A stretch of 64,000 nt of DNA from Avimicrobium caecorum (GCA_904394705.1 CAJFNJ010000021.1:1-64000); one strand, 5' to 3'; numbered from the stretch's first letter, positions 24,205 through 32,871 are shown. The notes: generated by a model not told the origin, from the letters alone. Translations and numbers: made by a program.

Positions 24205-26077
24205 CCGTACTTCTACCACTACGACTACCACAGCCCGCCGGGGTCCCGGTATGGGCGGCGGACGGGGCAGAGGCGGTCGGATGATCATTGCCAAGCCCAA
24301 GGATTTCCGGGGAACCTTCCGGAAACTGCTGCGGTTCATGCGTCCGCACTGGATGGGTATGACCGCCATTATCCTGCTGGCAGGCGCCACGACCCTTGCC
24401 TCCTCGCTGAGCCCGAAGATCATGGGCAGTGCCACCAACGAAATTGTCCGGGGCGCCCAGTCCCTGCTGGAAGGCGGCAGCGGCGTGGATTTCGGCCTGC
24501 TGACCCGCATCCTCATGCTGCTGATGGCAGCCTATGTTGCCACCTCGCTGCTGCGCTATGCCCAGAACTATATGATGGCAGGCGTGAGCCAGCGCACCAT
24601 GTATGACCTGCGTCAGGCCGTGGACCGCAAGTTGTCCCGGCTGCCGCTGGAATACTATGATACCCATGCCTATGGCGATATCCTCTCCCGTGTCACCAAC
24701 GATGTGGACACCGTCTCCGATTCGCTGCAGTCCAGCATTATTTCGGCATTCCGGTCGGCACTGTCGGTGGTCATCACCCTGGTGATGATGCTCACCATCA
24801 GCCCCCGCCTGACCCTCATCGGCCTGGTGACAGTCCCCATCACATTGTGGTTCTCCTCCACCGTGGTGAAAAAGACCCAGCGGTTCTTCAAGGGGCAGCA
24901 GTCCGCCATGGGACGGCTCAGCGGCTACATCGAGGAGATGTACACCGCGCACAGCATCATCAAGGCGTACAGCGGCGAGGAAGATGCCTGCCGGCAGTTT
25001 TCGGAGATCAACCGGGAGCTGCGGGACTATGGACGCAAGGCCCAGTTCATCTCAGGTGTGCTGTCGCCCATCGTGGGCTTTATCGGCAATGCCGGCTATG
25101 TGCTGGTAACGGTCGTGGGTGCTATGATGATCCTCGGCGGCGAACTGCTGGTGGGTGATCTGCAGGCGTTTATCCGTTACCTGCGCCAGCTCAGCGATCC
25201 CATCAATGAAACCGTGAGCATTGTCAATGTATTGCAGTCCACCGTGGCGGCGGCAGAGCGTATCTTTGAGGTGCTGGATGCCGATGAGGAAATCCCCGAG
25301 CGGGAACCTCCGGTAATCCCGCCGGAGAGCCGTGGCGCGGTGGAGATCACCGATGTGCACTTTGGCTATGAGCCGGGCATCGAAGTAATCCGGGGCCTGG
25401 ATGTATCGGTGCAGCCGGGTGAGCAGGTGGCCCTGGTGGGCGAAACCGGCGCCGGCAAGACCACCATTGTCAATCTGATCATGCGCTTTTATGATGTCAC
25501 CCAGGGCAGCATCAAGGTGGACGGCGTGGATATCCGGGATATGCCCCGGGAAGTGCTCCGGGAGCGGTTCGGCATGGTTCTGCAGGACACCTGGCTGTTC
25601 CATGGCACCATTCTGGAGAATATCCGGTACGGACGCCTGGACGCCACTGACGAGGAAGTGCGTCAGGCAGCACGGCTGGCCTATGCCGATGGCTTTATCG
25701 CACAGCTTCCGGGCGGATATGACTTTGTGCTGGGCGAGGATGCCCTCAATCTCTCCCAGGGACAGCGCCAGCTGCTCACCATTGCCCGGGCGATCCTGTC
25801 CGATCCGGAGATCCTCATTCTGGACGAGGCCACCAGCTCGGTGGATACCCGTACCGAAGTGCTGATCCAGAAGGCCATGAAGAACCTGATGAAGGGCCGG
25901 ACGGTCTTTGTAATTGCCCACCGGCTCTCCACCATCCGGGACAGCAGCGTGATCCTCATGCTGGAGAACGGACAGGTGCTGGAACGGGGCACCCATGCGG
26001 AGCTTCTGGCTCAGAACGGCGCCTATGCACGGCTCTATAACAGCCAGTTTGAGCTGGAAAACGGCGCGGCGGTATAG
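24194..26077 (+). CDS. ABC exporter half-transporter, catalytic subunit
   Basis: 627 aa from the ATG at 24194 (AGGAGG upstream). A threonine-run and glycine/arginine-rich cytoplasmic leader (residues 1-30) precedes the six-helix domain. The nucleotide-binding domain has Walker A GETGAGKTTIV, signature LSQGQRQLL (Gln for the second Gly) and Walker B ILILDEATSSVD with an intact catalytic Glu. It complements the Asp-bearing partner upstream. The pair likely exports drugs or lipids under control of the MarR gene. Confidence 0.94.
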   Translation: MADNRTSTTTTTTARRGPGMGGGRGRGGRMIIAKPKDFRGTFRKLLRFMRPHWMGMTAIILLAGATTLASSLSPKIMGSATNEIVRGAQSLLEGGSGVDFGLLTRILMLLMAAYVATSLLRYAQNYMMAGVSQRTMYDLRQAVDRKLSRLPLEYYDTHAYGDILSRVTNDVDTVSDSLQSSIISAFRSALSVVITLVMMLTISPRLTLIGLVTVPITLWFSSTVVKKTQRFFKGQQSAMGRLSGYIEEMYTAHSIIKAYSGEEDACRQFSEINRELRDYGRKAQFISGVLSPIVGFIGNAGYVLVTVVGAMMILGGELLVGDLQAFIRYLRQLSDPINETVSIVNVLQSTVAAAERIFEVLDADEEIPEREPPVIPPESRGAVEITDVHFGYEPGIEVIRGLDVSVQPGEQVALVGETGAGKTTIVNLIMRFYDVTQGSIKVDGVDIRDMPREVLRERFGMVLQDTWLFHGTILENIRYGRLDATDEEVRQAARLAYADGFIAQLPGGYDFVLGEDALNLSQGQRQLLTIARAILSDPEILILDEATSSVDTRTEVLIQKAMKNLMKGRTVFVIAHRLSTIRDSSVILMLENGQVLERGTHAELLAQNGAYARLYNSQFELENGAAV

Positions 26078-26181
26078 CAGGGCAGTTCCGTGAAAACCAC
26101 CCTTGCGCTGACCGGAATTTTCGGCTATACTGAGGGACAGAAACCGCCGGACTGTGGTTCCGGCGCCCTTGGGAGGATCAC

Positions 26182-26697
26182 ATGAAAGACTATCGAAGCC
26201 TGTGGAAAAAGCCCCATCTGGTGGCAGCTGTGATGGCTGGTACAGCGGGTGTGCTGGCAGCGGCGGCGCTGGGATATGCGCTGCTGGGGCCTGGCGCGCC
26301 GGTTTCCGCAGCCGGAGCAGCGGGTCAGGTGCAGGAAGGCCCGGTGGAGGGCTATGAGGCCGCCGACCATCAGAATGACGAGGATACCCTCAGTTTCCGG
26401 CTGGACGCATCGCCGGAGTTTGAGAAGGGCGGGAAGAACGGGGGACTCTATCTGGAAAATCCCCGGGAGAACCGCTACGATCTCCAGGCGGATATTGAGC
26501 TGGAGGATGGAACGGTAGTCTATTCTTCGCCGGTGCTGGAACCGGACAGCCATATTGATACCGTAGACCTCGATGAGGAGCTGGAGGACGGCACCTATCC
26601 GGCACAGGCACGGCTTTTCGCAGTGGACCCGGAGAGCGGGGTCATTGTGGGCTATGTGCTTCAGCCCATTGAACTCCGGATCGGGAATGCTGATTGA
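26182..26697 (+). CDS. Secreted or membrane-anchored protein, unknown function
   Basis: 171 aa. A basic start (MKDYRSLWKKPH) leads to one hydrophobic segment at about residues 13-36, a signal anchor or signal peptide. An acidic outer region follows, with the pattern LENPRENRYDLQADIELEDGTVVYSSPVLEPDSHIDTVDLDEELEDGTYPAQARL. This single beta-domain pattern (NPxxN, then YxSPVLxPxxxI, then LxxGxYPA) recurs in small surface proteins of gut Clostridia. It has no catalytic motif. GGGAGG lies before the ATG. Confidence 0.75.
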   Translation: MKDYRSLWKKPHLVAAVMAGTAGVLAAAALGYALLGPGAPVSAAGAAGQVQEGPVEGYEAADHQNDEDTLSFRLDASPEFEKGGKNGGLYLENPRENRYDLQADIELEDGTVVYSSPVLEPDSHIDTVDLDEELEDGTYPAQARLFAVDPESGVIVGYVLQPIELRIGNAD

Positions 26698-26804
26698 CAT
26701 TGCCCGGAGCCGGGGATATAATAAAATACAGGTTTTACGCAGCGGGAGGCCGTTTCATACGACCTCCCGTCTGTATATCTGAAAACGGGAATCGAGGGAT
26801 TCAC

Positions 26805-28256
26805 ATGAAGGAGAAAAAATTTGCAGCCCGCAATCTGTCGATGCTCATTGACTTTTATGAGCTCACCATGGCAAATGGTTATTTCCAGAGCGGGCGGAAG
26901 GACACCATTGCGGTGTTTGATATGTTTTTCCGGAAAATTCCGGACAATGGCGGCTTTGCCATCTTTGCAGGCCTGGAGCAGCTCATCGACTACATGAAGA
27001 ATCTGGAGTTTGATGAGGAGGACATTGCCTACCTGCGGGGCCGGGGAACCTTCTGTGAGGAGTTCCTGGACTATCTGGCAAACTTCCATTTTGAATGCGA
27101 TGTCTGGGCGGTGCCTGAGGGCACACCGGTCTTTCCCAACGAACCCATGGTGATTGTCCGGGGCCCGGTGGTGCAGGCACAGCTGCTGGAAACCATGCTG
27201 CTGCTCACCATCAACCATCAGTCGCTCATTGCCACCAAGGCCAACCGCATTGCCCGGGCAGCCCATGGGCGTGCGGTAATGGAATTCGGCTCCCGCCGTG
27301 CCCAGGGGTATGACGGTGCCATCTACGGCGCCCGGGCTGCCTATATCGGCGGCTGTACCTCCACCGCCTGTACCGTGTCGGATATACTGTTCGGCGTGCC
27401 GGCAGTGGGTACCATGGCGCACAGCTGGGTGCTGACCTTCGACAGCGAATACGAGGCCTTCAAGACCTATGCAGAGATCTACCCCGACAACTGCACCCTG
27501 CTGGTGGATACCTATAATGTCCTCAAAAGCGGCATGCCCAACGCTATCAAGGTGTTCGATGAAGTTGTCGTGCCCAAGGGCTTCCGTCCCAAGGGCGTGC
27601 GGATCGACAGCGGCGATATTGCCTACCTCTCCAAGAAGATGCGCAAGATGCTGGACGATGCCGGCTATCCCGATGTGGCGATTGTTGCGAGCAACTCGCT
27701 GGATGAGTACATCATCGGGGAACTGTGGTCGCAGGGCGCCCAGGTGGACTCCTTTGGTGTGGGCGAGAGCCTCATCACCAGCCGGTCGTCACCGGTATTC
27801 GGCGGCGTGTATAAGCTGGCGGCAGTGGAGCATAATGGAGTCTATACAAACAAGATCAAGGTGAGCGAGAGCATCGACAAGATCACCAACCCCGGTTTCA
27901 AGACCCTGTACCGCCTGTATGCCAACGACACCGGCAAGGCCATTGCCGATTACATTGCGTTCCATGACGAGGAGATCGATGAGAGCCAGCCGCTGACCAT
28001 CTTTGATCCCATTGCCACCTGGAAGCGTCAGGAACTGCGGAACTATACCGCCCGGAAGCTGCTCTGCCCGGTATTTGAAAAGGGCAGACTGGTTTATCAG
28101 TCCCCGTCGCTGCCCGAGATCCAGAAGTACTGCCTGGCTCAGGTGGATACCCTCTGGGACGAGATGAAGCGGTTTGAGTTCCCGCACCGGTACTATGTGG
28201 ATCTCTCCCAGAACCTGTGGCAGGCCAAGCGGGACCTGCTTGATTCCATCCGATAG
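26805..28256 (+). CDS. pncB: Nicotinate phosphoribosyltransferase
   Basis: 483 aa. It makes nicotinate mononucleotide for NAD salvage. Recognisable segments are LTDFYELTMA-type LIDFYELTMANGY, MEFGSRRAQGYDGA, GTMAHSWVL, LLVDTYNVLKSG and GVRIDSGDIAYLSKKMR. The frame is open upstream, but the ATG at 26805 gives the family start. The next gene begins 10 bp downstream, so the small CXXC protein and the polyferredoxin may be co-transcribed. Confidence 0.95.
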   Translation: MKEKKFAARNLSMLIDFYELTMANGYFQSGRKDTIAVFDMFFRKIPDNGGFAIFAGLEQLIDYMKNLEFDEEDIAYLRGRGTFCEEFLDYLANFHFECDVWAVPEGTPVFPNEPMVIVRGPVVQAQLLETMLLLTINHQSLIATKANRIARAAHGRAVMEFGSRRAQGYDGAIYGARAAYIGGCTSTACTVSDILFGVPAVGTMAHSWVLTFDSEYEAFKTYAEIYPDNCTLLVDTYNVLKSGMPNAIKVFDEVVVPKGFRPKGVRIDSGDIAYLSKKMRKMLDDAGYPDVAIVASNSLDEYIIGELWSQGAQVDSFGVGESLITSRSSPVFGGVYKLAAVEHNGVYTNKIKVSESIDKITNPGFKTLYRLYANDTGKAIADYIAFHDEEIDESQPLTIFDPIATWKRQELRNYTARKLLCPVFEKGRLVYQSPSLPEIQKYCLAQVDTLWDEMKRFEFPHRYYVDLSQNLWQAKRDLLDSIR

Positions 28257-28266
28257 GAGGCAGCCT

Positions 28267-28407
28267 ATGAAGAACAGCCGGATTGTGACGGCGGTGATCC
28301 TGCTCACCGGAGCAGGTCTGATGGCACTGGGACTTACCCGGGGAGAACTGGGGGTCTATTTTGTGAAATCCATCAATCTGTGTCTGGAGTGTGTGGGCAT
28401 TGGATAG
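28267..28407 (+). CDS. CD1871A-type small CXXC membrane protein
   Basis: 46 aa with AGGAGG in front of the ATG. A hydrophobic segment (VTAVILLTGAGLMALGL) is followed by GELGVYFVKSINLCLECVGIG, ending in a CLEC motif. This is the signature of the CD1871A-family CXXC proteins that sit beside membrane 4Fe-4S proteins in Clostridia. The stop overlaps the polyferredoxin start. The function is unknown; the paired cysteines could bind a metal or exchange thiols with the neighbour. Confidence 0.85.
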   Translation: MKNSRIVTAVILLTGAGLMALGLTRGELGVYFVKSINLCLECVGIG

Positions 28408-29293
28408 ACTGAAAACACAGCGCCGGAAGCGGTTTGGCATCCAGGCGCTCTGGACCCTGCTGACCAACGCCAACTTCACCGGCTTCCTGGACGGGAAACT
28501 CTACAAGGGCCCGCTCAAACAGTTCTGTGTGCCGGGGCTCAACTGCTATTCCTGCCCCGGAGCACTGGGGAGCTGTCCCATCGGTGCCATGCAGGCACTG
28601 GCCGGGTCCCCGGATTATGCCCTGTCCCTGCTGGTACTGGGCTTCCTGATGGTAGTGGGCGGCCTGGGCGGACGGCTGGTCTGCGGCTTCCTCTGTCCGT
28701 TCGGCTGGTTCCAGGATCTGCTGCACCGCATCCCCTTCCCGAAAAAGTTCTCCACCCGGCGGCTTCGTCCGCTCACCTGGCTCAAGTATGGGGTACTGGT
28801 GGTGTTTGTGTTCCTGCTGCCCAACCTCATGGTCAATGTGCTGGGCATGGGTGATCCCACCTTCTGCAAATACCTCTGCCCCCAGGGAATCCTGGAGGGG
28901 GCGCTCCCGCTGGCTGCGGTGAGCGAAAACACCCGGGCGGCGCTGGGTGCGCTGTTCCAGTGGAAGTTTGCCCTGCTGCTGGCTGTGGTGCTGCTGTCGG
29001 TGATGGTCAGCCGCCCCTTCTGCAAATACCTCTGCCCGCTGGGCGCCATCTATGCGCTCTTCAATAAGTTCTCACTGTACCGGCTGCGCTTTCTGCCGGA
29101 GGAGTGTGTCCACTGCGGCAAGTGCGTTACGATTTGCCCGATGGACTGCGATCCCACCCGGGACCCCAACTCGCTGGAGTGCATCCGCTGCGGGGAGTGT
29201 GTGGCAGTCTGTCCGACCCGGGCGCTGCAGAAGCCGAAGATCGGCGCAGGTCTCCCGGACAAAACCGCTCCTTACAAAGGCGTGGAGCTCTGA
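28400..29293 (+). CDS. Membrane polyferredoxin (NapH/YccM-like 4Fe-4S protein)
   Basis: About 297 aa. The TTG at 28400 has GGAGTG upstream and overlaps the micropeptide stop; GTG at 28391 is the alternative. Four to five membrane helices carry cysteine motifs typical of the NapH/NosR/CcoG group: CYSCPGALGSCPIGA, CGFLCPFGW, and the duplicated FCKYLCPQG / FCKYLCPLG. The C-terminus is a two-cluster ferredoxin domain (CVHCGKCVTICPMDCDP, CIRCGECVAVCPTRAL). It should carry electrons across or along the membrane. No partner oxidoreductase is nearby. Confidence 0.9.
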   Translation: MDRLKTQRRKRFGIQALWTLLTNANFTGFLDGKLYKGPLKQFCVPGLNCYSCPGALGSCPIGAMQALAGSPDYALSLLVLGFLMVVGGLGGRLVCGFLCPFGWFQDLLHRIPFPKKFSTRRLRPLTWLKYGVLVVFVFLLPNLMVNVLGMGDPTFCKYLCPQGILEGALPLAAVSENTRAALGALFQWKFALLLAVVLLSVMVSRPFCKYLCPLGAIYALFNKFSLYRLRFLPEECVHCGKCVTICPMDCDPTRDPNSLECIRCGECVAVCPTRALQKPKIGAGLPDKTAPYKGVEL

Positions 29294-29311
29294 TATTCCC
29301 GTAAAAAACAG

Positions 29312-29345
29312 AAAAACCGGAAGGATCAGTTCCTTCCGGTTTTTG
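29312..29345. terminator. Bidirectional terminator
   Basis: AAAAACCGGAAGGA and TCCTTCCGGTTTTT form a perfect stem between the convergent polyferredoxin and glutaredoxin-like genes. Confidence 0.88.
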
Positions 29346-29361
29346 TTATGCTGTGCTGCAA

Positions 29362-29613
29362 TCAGCCGATTACCTTGGTGATGTCCAGGGTGCGGGTGCC
29401 GTCCTCGAGGACGAAGCAGGGAATGCCCAGACCGCCGTTCTTCTTGGCGTTGTCAAAGATGGCGTCATTTTCCCGGATTGCCAGGAACTCCTTGAGATCG
29501 GAGAGGGCAGCGGAGATGTTCTTGAAGGACATGTCAACGCCCTTGGACATGAGCTGGTTGATGGCGTACAGGGTATCGGGGCAGAGATGGCTTCCATAAA
29601 CAGTTACTTTCAT
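29362..29613 (-). CDS. Glutaredoxin-like protein
   Basis: 83 aa. The thioredoxin-fold start is MKVTVYGSHLCPDTLYAINQL, with CPDT where glutaredoxins have CPYC, so there is a single active-site cysteine. The cis-proline loop GIPCFVLEDG carries another Cys. It is likely a monothiol disulfide or glutathione-like reductant. It has its own promoter divergent from a LysR gene, which may control it. Confidence 0.88.
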   Translation of the reverse strand: MKVTVYGSHLCPDTLYAINQLMSKGVDMSFKNISAALSDLKEFLAIRENDAIFDNAKKNGGLGIPCFVLEDGTRTLDITKVIG

Positions 29614-29659
29614 GTGTGTGACCTCCTTGATGTCTGGGTGGATTGTTTTCGATGGTTTC

Positions 29660-29688
29660 AGTATAACAGGGATTTACTTATTTGTAAA
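29660..29688 (-). promoter_or_regulatory. Promoter of the glutaredoxin-like gene
   Basis: On the minus strand TTTACA (29683-29688) and TATACT (29660-29665), 17-bp spacer. The AT-rich 130-bp region between the two divergent genes likely also holds the LysR box. Confidence 0.7.
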
Positions 29689-29745
29689 ATTGAATTATTA
29701 TATAGATAGTATCAAAATTATTGAACAAAAAAGGAGGCAGAGGCC

Positions 29746-30624
29746 ATGGAGCTGCGGAATCTCCGTACTCTGGTGCGGATTGCGGAACTGGGGAGCTTTT
29801 CGGCGGCGGCAGAGGATCTGGGCTATACCCAGTCCACCGTGACCATGCAGATCAAGGCGCTGGAGGAGGAGTTGGGCGCACCGCTCTTTGACCGCATCGG
29901 GCGGCGGGTACGGCTCACCGACAGCGGACGGCAGGCGGTACAGTCGGCCCGGGTGATGCTGGCGGAATCGGAGCGGCTGCTGCGCAGTGTGCAGAGTGAG
30001 GAGAACGCCCTGGTGCGGGTGGGGGTCTATGAGTCGCTCTGCGGCGGATTCCTGCCGGGGACCATCCGGCGTTTTTCACAGAGCCAGCCTGGGGCGGTGC
30101 TTTCGGTGGTGACAGCACCCCGGACCGAGCTGGAGCGCCGTTTGCAGGCAGACCAGGTGGATCTCATCTGGGTCTATGGGCACGACGCGCCGGAGCATAC
30201 CCGGATGCTGGCGGAGTTTTCCCACCCCACACAGCCGCTGTGTGCCGCTGGTTCGCCCCTTGCGGGACGGCAGATCGCCCCGGCAGAGCTGCTGGGGCAG
30301 AAGATTATCTACACCGAACCGGGCTGCCCCTACCGGAGGCTGCTGGAACGCTTTCTGGAGGACCAGGAGCTGTCACCCGAAGTGTTTCTGGAAACGGGCA
30401 GCGCCGATGTGGTGCTGCGGTTTGTAGAGGCCGGGCTGGGGATCGGCTTCATGCCGGAGTTCATTTCCCGGGAAAAGCAGGCGGCCCATGCGGTGGAGGC
30501 CTTTGGGATCGCAGGCTTCGAGCCCCGGCTGTACAGCCGGATCTATGCCCATTCGGACAAGTGGCTGACACCGGCGATGGAGGCCTTTGCCCGGGCGGCA
30601 CTGACGGAGGCGGGACAGGCATAA
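29746..30624 (+). CDS. LysR-family regulator
   Basis: 292 aa. The N-terminal HTH is typical: LRTLVRIAELGSFSAAAEDLGYTQSTVTMQIKALEEELGAPLFDRIGRRVRLT. The effector-binding domain starts at VRVGVYESLCGGFLPGTIRRF and ends with VEAGLGIGFMPEF. AGGAGG lies before the ATG. It is divergent from the glutaredoxin-like gene, the usual arrangement for a LysR target. The inducer is unknown. Confidence 0.93.
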   Translation: MELRNLRTLVRIAELGSFSAAAEDLGYTQSTVTMQIKALEEELGAPLFDRIGRRVRLTDSGRQAVQSARVMLAESERLLRSVQSEENALVRVGVYESLCGGFLPGTIRRFSQSQPGAVLSVVTAPRTELERRLQADQVDLIWVYGHDAPEHTRMLAEFSHPTQPLCAAGSPLAGRQIAPAELLGQKIIYTEPGCPYRRLLERFLEDQELSPEVFLETGSADVVLRFVEAGLGIGFMPEFISREKQAAHAVEAFGIAGFEPRLYSRIYAHSDKWLTPAMEAFARAALTEAGQA

Positions 30625-30669
30625 CCCGGCTTCCCCGGGCGTAAGATAGGGGGAGAGGGGGAAGCGCGT

Positions 30670-30957
30670 ATGGCAAGCTGCCGGATCGGAGAGCTCTGGA
30701 AAAAGGATGTGGTCTGCGTGGACAGCGGGGTCTGTCTGGGCCGGGTGGACGATGTGGAGGTAGATGTCTGCACGGCGCAGCTCACCGCCATTGTCATCTA
30801 TGGGCGTAGCCGGCTGTTCGGGCTGCTGGGCCGTGAGGAAGATACGGTGATCTGCTGGCAGGACATTCAGCTCATCGGCGAGGATACCGTTCTGGTGCGG
30901 TACTGTCCGCCTCAGGCAGAGCCCAGGAAGGGTCTGTTCTCCTTCCTGGGCTTCTGA
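30670..30957 (+). CDS. YlmC/YmxH-family PRC-barrel sporulation protein
   Basis: 95 aa. The PRC-barrel core is CRIGELWKKDVVCVDSGVCLGRVDDVEVDV followed by IVIYGRSRLFGLLGREEDTVICWQDIQLIGEDTVLV, which matches the YlmC/YmxH family found in spore formers. These proteins are small and cytoplasmic, and their role in sporulation is not defined. GGGGGAAGCG precedes the ATG. In other Clostridia it often sits beside sigG, but here it is 26 kb away from it. Confidence 0.9.
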   Translation: MASCRIGELWKKDVVCVDSGVCLGRVDDVEVDVCTAQLTAIVIYGRSRLFGLLGREEDTVICWQDIQLIGEDTVLVRYCPPQAEPRKGLFSFLGF

Positions 30958-31074
30958 AAAGATGCGGTTATAACGGATTTTACCCGGATTTTTCCGGCAG
31001 GGACTTTTCAGGGAGACAGCAATCTGTTACACTGTCAAAGGACGGTTTCCCTGACGCTCAGTCGCAGACAGAAG

Positions 31075-31104
31075 AAAAGGCAGCCGGTTTTTCCAGCTGC
31101 CTTT
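31075..31104. terminator. Bidirectional terminator
   Basis: AAAAGGCAGC / GCTGCCTTT stem-loop between ylmC-like (+) and DUF6440 (-) genes. The 118 bp before it holds nothing else I can support. Confidence 0.75.
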
Positions 31105-31108
31105 GATT

Positions 31109-31276
31109 TTAGCGGTCCGGTGTCACAACGGGCTTGCCGTCCTGGTCCAGCAGCGGCGTAAAGCCGGCTGCGTTGCCGCTGCGGTGGAACAGATAGTTGA
31201 TCCCGGTTTCAGTATCGACCCAGATCTCCATTACTTCCACAAAGCCCTGCTCATAGATTTTCTTGAATCGCTCCAT
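31109..31276 (-). CDS. DUF6440-like small protein
   Basis: 55 aa. The pattern VMEIWVDTETGINYLFHRSGNAAGFTPLLDQDGKPVV matches the DUF6440 proteins, which share a D-x2-TGVxYL strand and a TPLLDxDGKP end. The start ATG at 31276 has AGGAGGG 7 bp upstream; ten more residues are open but lack a site. The function is unknown. It lies just downstream of the DUF3795 gene on the same strand and is likely co-transcribed. Confidence 0.8.
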   Translation of the reverse strand: MERFKKIYEQGFVEVMEIWVDTETGINYLFHRSGNAAGFTPLLDQDGKPVVTPDR

Positions 31277-31302
31277 GACAGTCCCTCCTTTTTTCATCGG
31301 TG

Positions 31303-31749
31303 TCACATGGCGGAGTTTCTCTTTTTATAGAGAATAATCTCCGGGTTTTCTCCGCCGCAGCCATACTCGCACACCAGCAGCATCCGGTCATCCGCCGCCA
31401 GCCCGTAGCACCGGTCGCTGCCGGGGATCTCGATCTGGTTCCCCAGATAGATGTCATAATCCTTCAGCAGCTTTACCTGCTGTCCGTTGGGGAGGGTATA
31501 TTCCAGATTGACAAAGAAGCCATTGAGCAGATTGAGGTCCTGAACTGTGAGGTTCCTGATCCCCAATGCGTTGAATTCAGAGATCAGCTCCTTCTTAACA
31601 CACTGGAACTCCGCTTCGCCGCCGCGTTTGATGCATTCCGCTGCCATGCAGTTCCCGCCGAACGGGTGACCGTCTGTTTTCCGGCAGCCGCCGCATACTT
31701 CAAGCCGGCTGCATTGTTCACAGCAGTCCAGTCCGCAGATTGATTTCAT
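31303..31749 (-). CDS. DUF3795-like cysteine-rich protein
   Basis: 148 aa from MKSICGLDCCEQC. The N-terminus holds a zinc-ribbon-like cysteine cluster (CGLDCCEQC, CGGC, then NCMAAEC) typical of DUF3795. The C-terminal part (LTVQDLNLLNGFFVNLEYTLPNGQQVKLLKDYDIYLGNQIEI) looks like a beta domain. The cysteines may bind metal. GGAG lies 9 bp before this ATG; the frame is open to 31803. The function is unknown. Confidence 0.8.
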   Translation of the reverse strand: MKSICGLDCCEQCSRLEVCGGCRKTDGHPFGGNCMAAECIKRGGEAEFQCVKKELISEFNALGIRNLTVQDLNLLNGFFVNLEYTLPNGQQVKLLKDYDIYLGNQIEIPGSDRCYGLAADDRMLLVCEYGCGGENPEIILYKKRNSAM

Positions 31750-31892
31750 CCATCCCATCTCCATTCCGATATAGATGTATTGACAGTAAAGCCATTTTAC
31801 CACGCTTTACCCGGATCAATCAAGCGAAGGACACCTGCTCGCTGATTTCAGGAAAAATCGCATGTTTTCCGGGAGAAAATGAAAAACAGGAC

Positions 31893-31921
31893 TTGCAATC
31901 CTGGATAAGCTGTGGTATTAT
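31893..31921 (+). promoter_or_regulatory. Promoter of rpsB-tsf
   Basis: TTGCAA (31893-31898) and TATTAT (31916-31921), 17-bp spacer, giving a leader of about 100 nt. Confidence 0.75.
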
Positions 31922-31962
31922 ATTAGGGCAAAACGCACGCCCCGGTCAAGAACAGCCCGGTG

Positions 31963-31997
31963 CCTGAAGCAGTTTCAGGTCGGCTGGAACGGAGCCG
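31963..31997 (+). promoter_or_regulatory. Structured rpsB leader (candidate S2 autoregulatory site)
   Basis: Two adjacent hairpins, CCTGAA/TTCAGG (31963-31979) and CGGCT/AGCCG (31981-31997), lie between the promoter and the ribosome-binding site. Ribosomal protein S2 leaders are known in bacteria. I cannot confirm that this matches that consensus. Confidence 0.45.
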
Positions 31998-32030
31998 GAG
32001 CGGAGGAACAACCAAAGGAGGATTTTATCA

Positions 32031-32765
32031 ATGAGCGTAGTATCTATGAAGCAGCTGCTCGAGGCTGGTGTGCACTTCGGTCACCAGACCCGTCGCTGGA
32101 ACCCCAAGATGGCTGAGTACATCTTCACCGAGAGAAACGGCATCTACATCATCGACCTGCAGAAGACCGTTAAGAAGCTGGACGAGGCTTACATGTTCGT
32201 TCGTGAGCTGTCTGCAAACGGTGAGAATGTTCTGTTTGTCGGCACCAAGAAGCAGGCTGGCGACAGCATCAAGGAAGAGGCTGAGAGAGCCGGCGCTTAC
32301 TATGTAAACGCAAGATGGCTGGGCGGTATGCTCACCAACTTCAAGACCATCCGCCGCAGAATTGACCGTCTGGCTCAGCTGCGCAAGATGGAAGAGGACG
32401 GCACCTTTGACCGTCTGCCCAAGAAGGAAGTTGTAAAGCTGGAACTCGAGATCGAGAAGCTGGAGAAGTTCCTGGGCGGTATCAAGGAGATGAACAAGCT
32501 CCCTGGTGCTCTGTTCATCGTTGACCCCCGCAAGGAGCGCATCGCAGTAGCTGAGGCTCACAAGCTGGGTATTCCGATTGTTGCAATCGTTGATACCAAC
32601 TGCGATCCCGATGAGATCGACTATGTAATCCCTGGCAACGATGATGCCATCCGTGCGGTTCGTCTGATCGCCAGCGCTATGGCTGATGCGATTATCGAGG
32701 GCCGTCAGGGTGCTGAAACCGCCGAGGCTGCTGAAGCTGCTGAGGCTGAAGAAGCTGCCGAGTAA
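32031..32765 (+). CDS. rpsB: 30S ribosomal protein S2
   Basis: 244 aa. It opens with VVSMKQLLEAGVHFGHQTRRWNPKMAEYIFTERNGIYIIDLQKT, the S2 signature. GALFIVDPRKERIAVAEAHKLGIPIVAIVDTNCDPD is near the end, followed by an alanine/glutamate-rich tail. Codon use is restricted and smooth, as in highly expressed genes. AAAGGAGG precedes the ATG. S2 joins the 30S subunit late and helps bind S1. tsf follows, the near-universal pairing. Confidence 0.98.
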   Translation: MSVVSMKQLLEAGVHFGHQTRRWNPKMAEYIFTERNGIYIIDLQKTVKKLDEAYMFVRELSANGENVLFVGTKKQAGDSIKEEAERAGAYYVNARWLGGMLTNFKTIRRRIDRLAQLRKMEEDGTFDRLPKKEVVKLELEIEKLEKFLGGIKEMNKLPGALFIVDPRKERIAVAEAHKLGIPIVAIVDTNCDPDEIDYVIPGNDDAIRAVRLIASAMADAIIEGRQGAETAEAAEAAEAEEAAE

Positions 32766-32780
32766 TCAGATTCAGAATTT

Positions 32781-32814
32781 AGAGGCTCGGGTCATATTAT
32801 CCGGGCCTCTTTTT
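32781..32814 (+). terminator. Attenuator/terminator between rpsB and tsf
   Basis: AGAGGC-CGG / CCG-GCCTCT stem with TTTTT directly after. It may tune the S2 to EF-Ts ratio. No obvious separate tsf promoter lies between it and tsf. Confidence 0.75.
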
Positions 32815-32871
32815 ACAAAAATGCAACCGATAGAAAAGTCGAAAGACTTGATCGCTGAGGAGGAAATGAAA

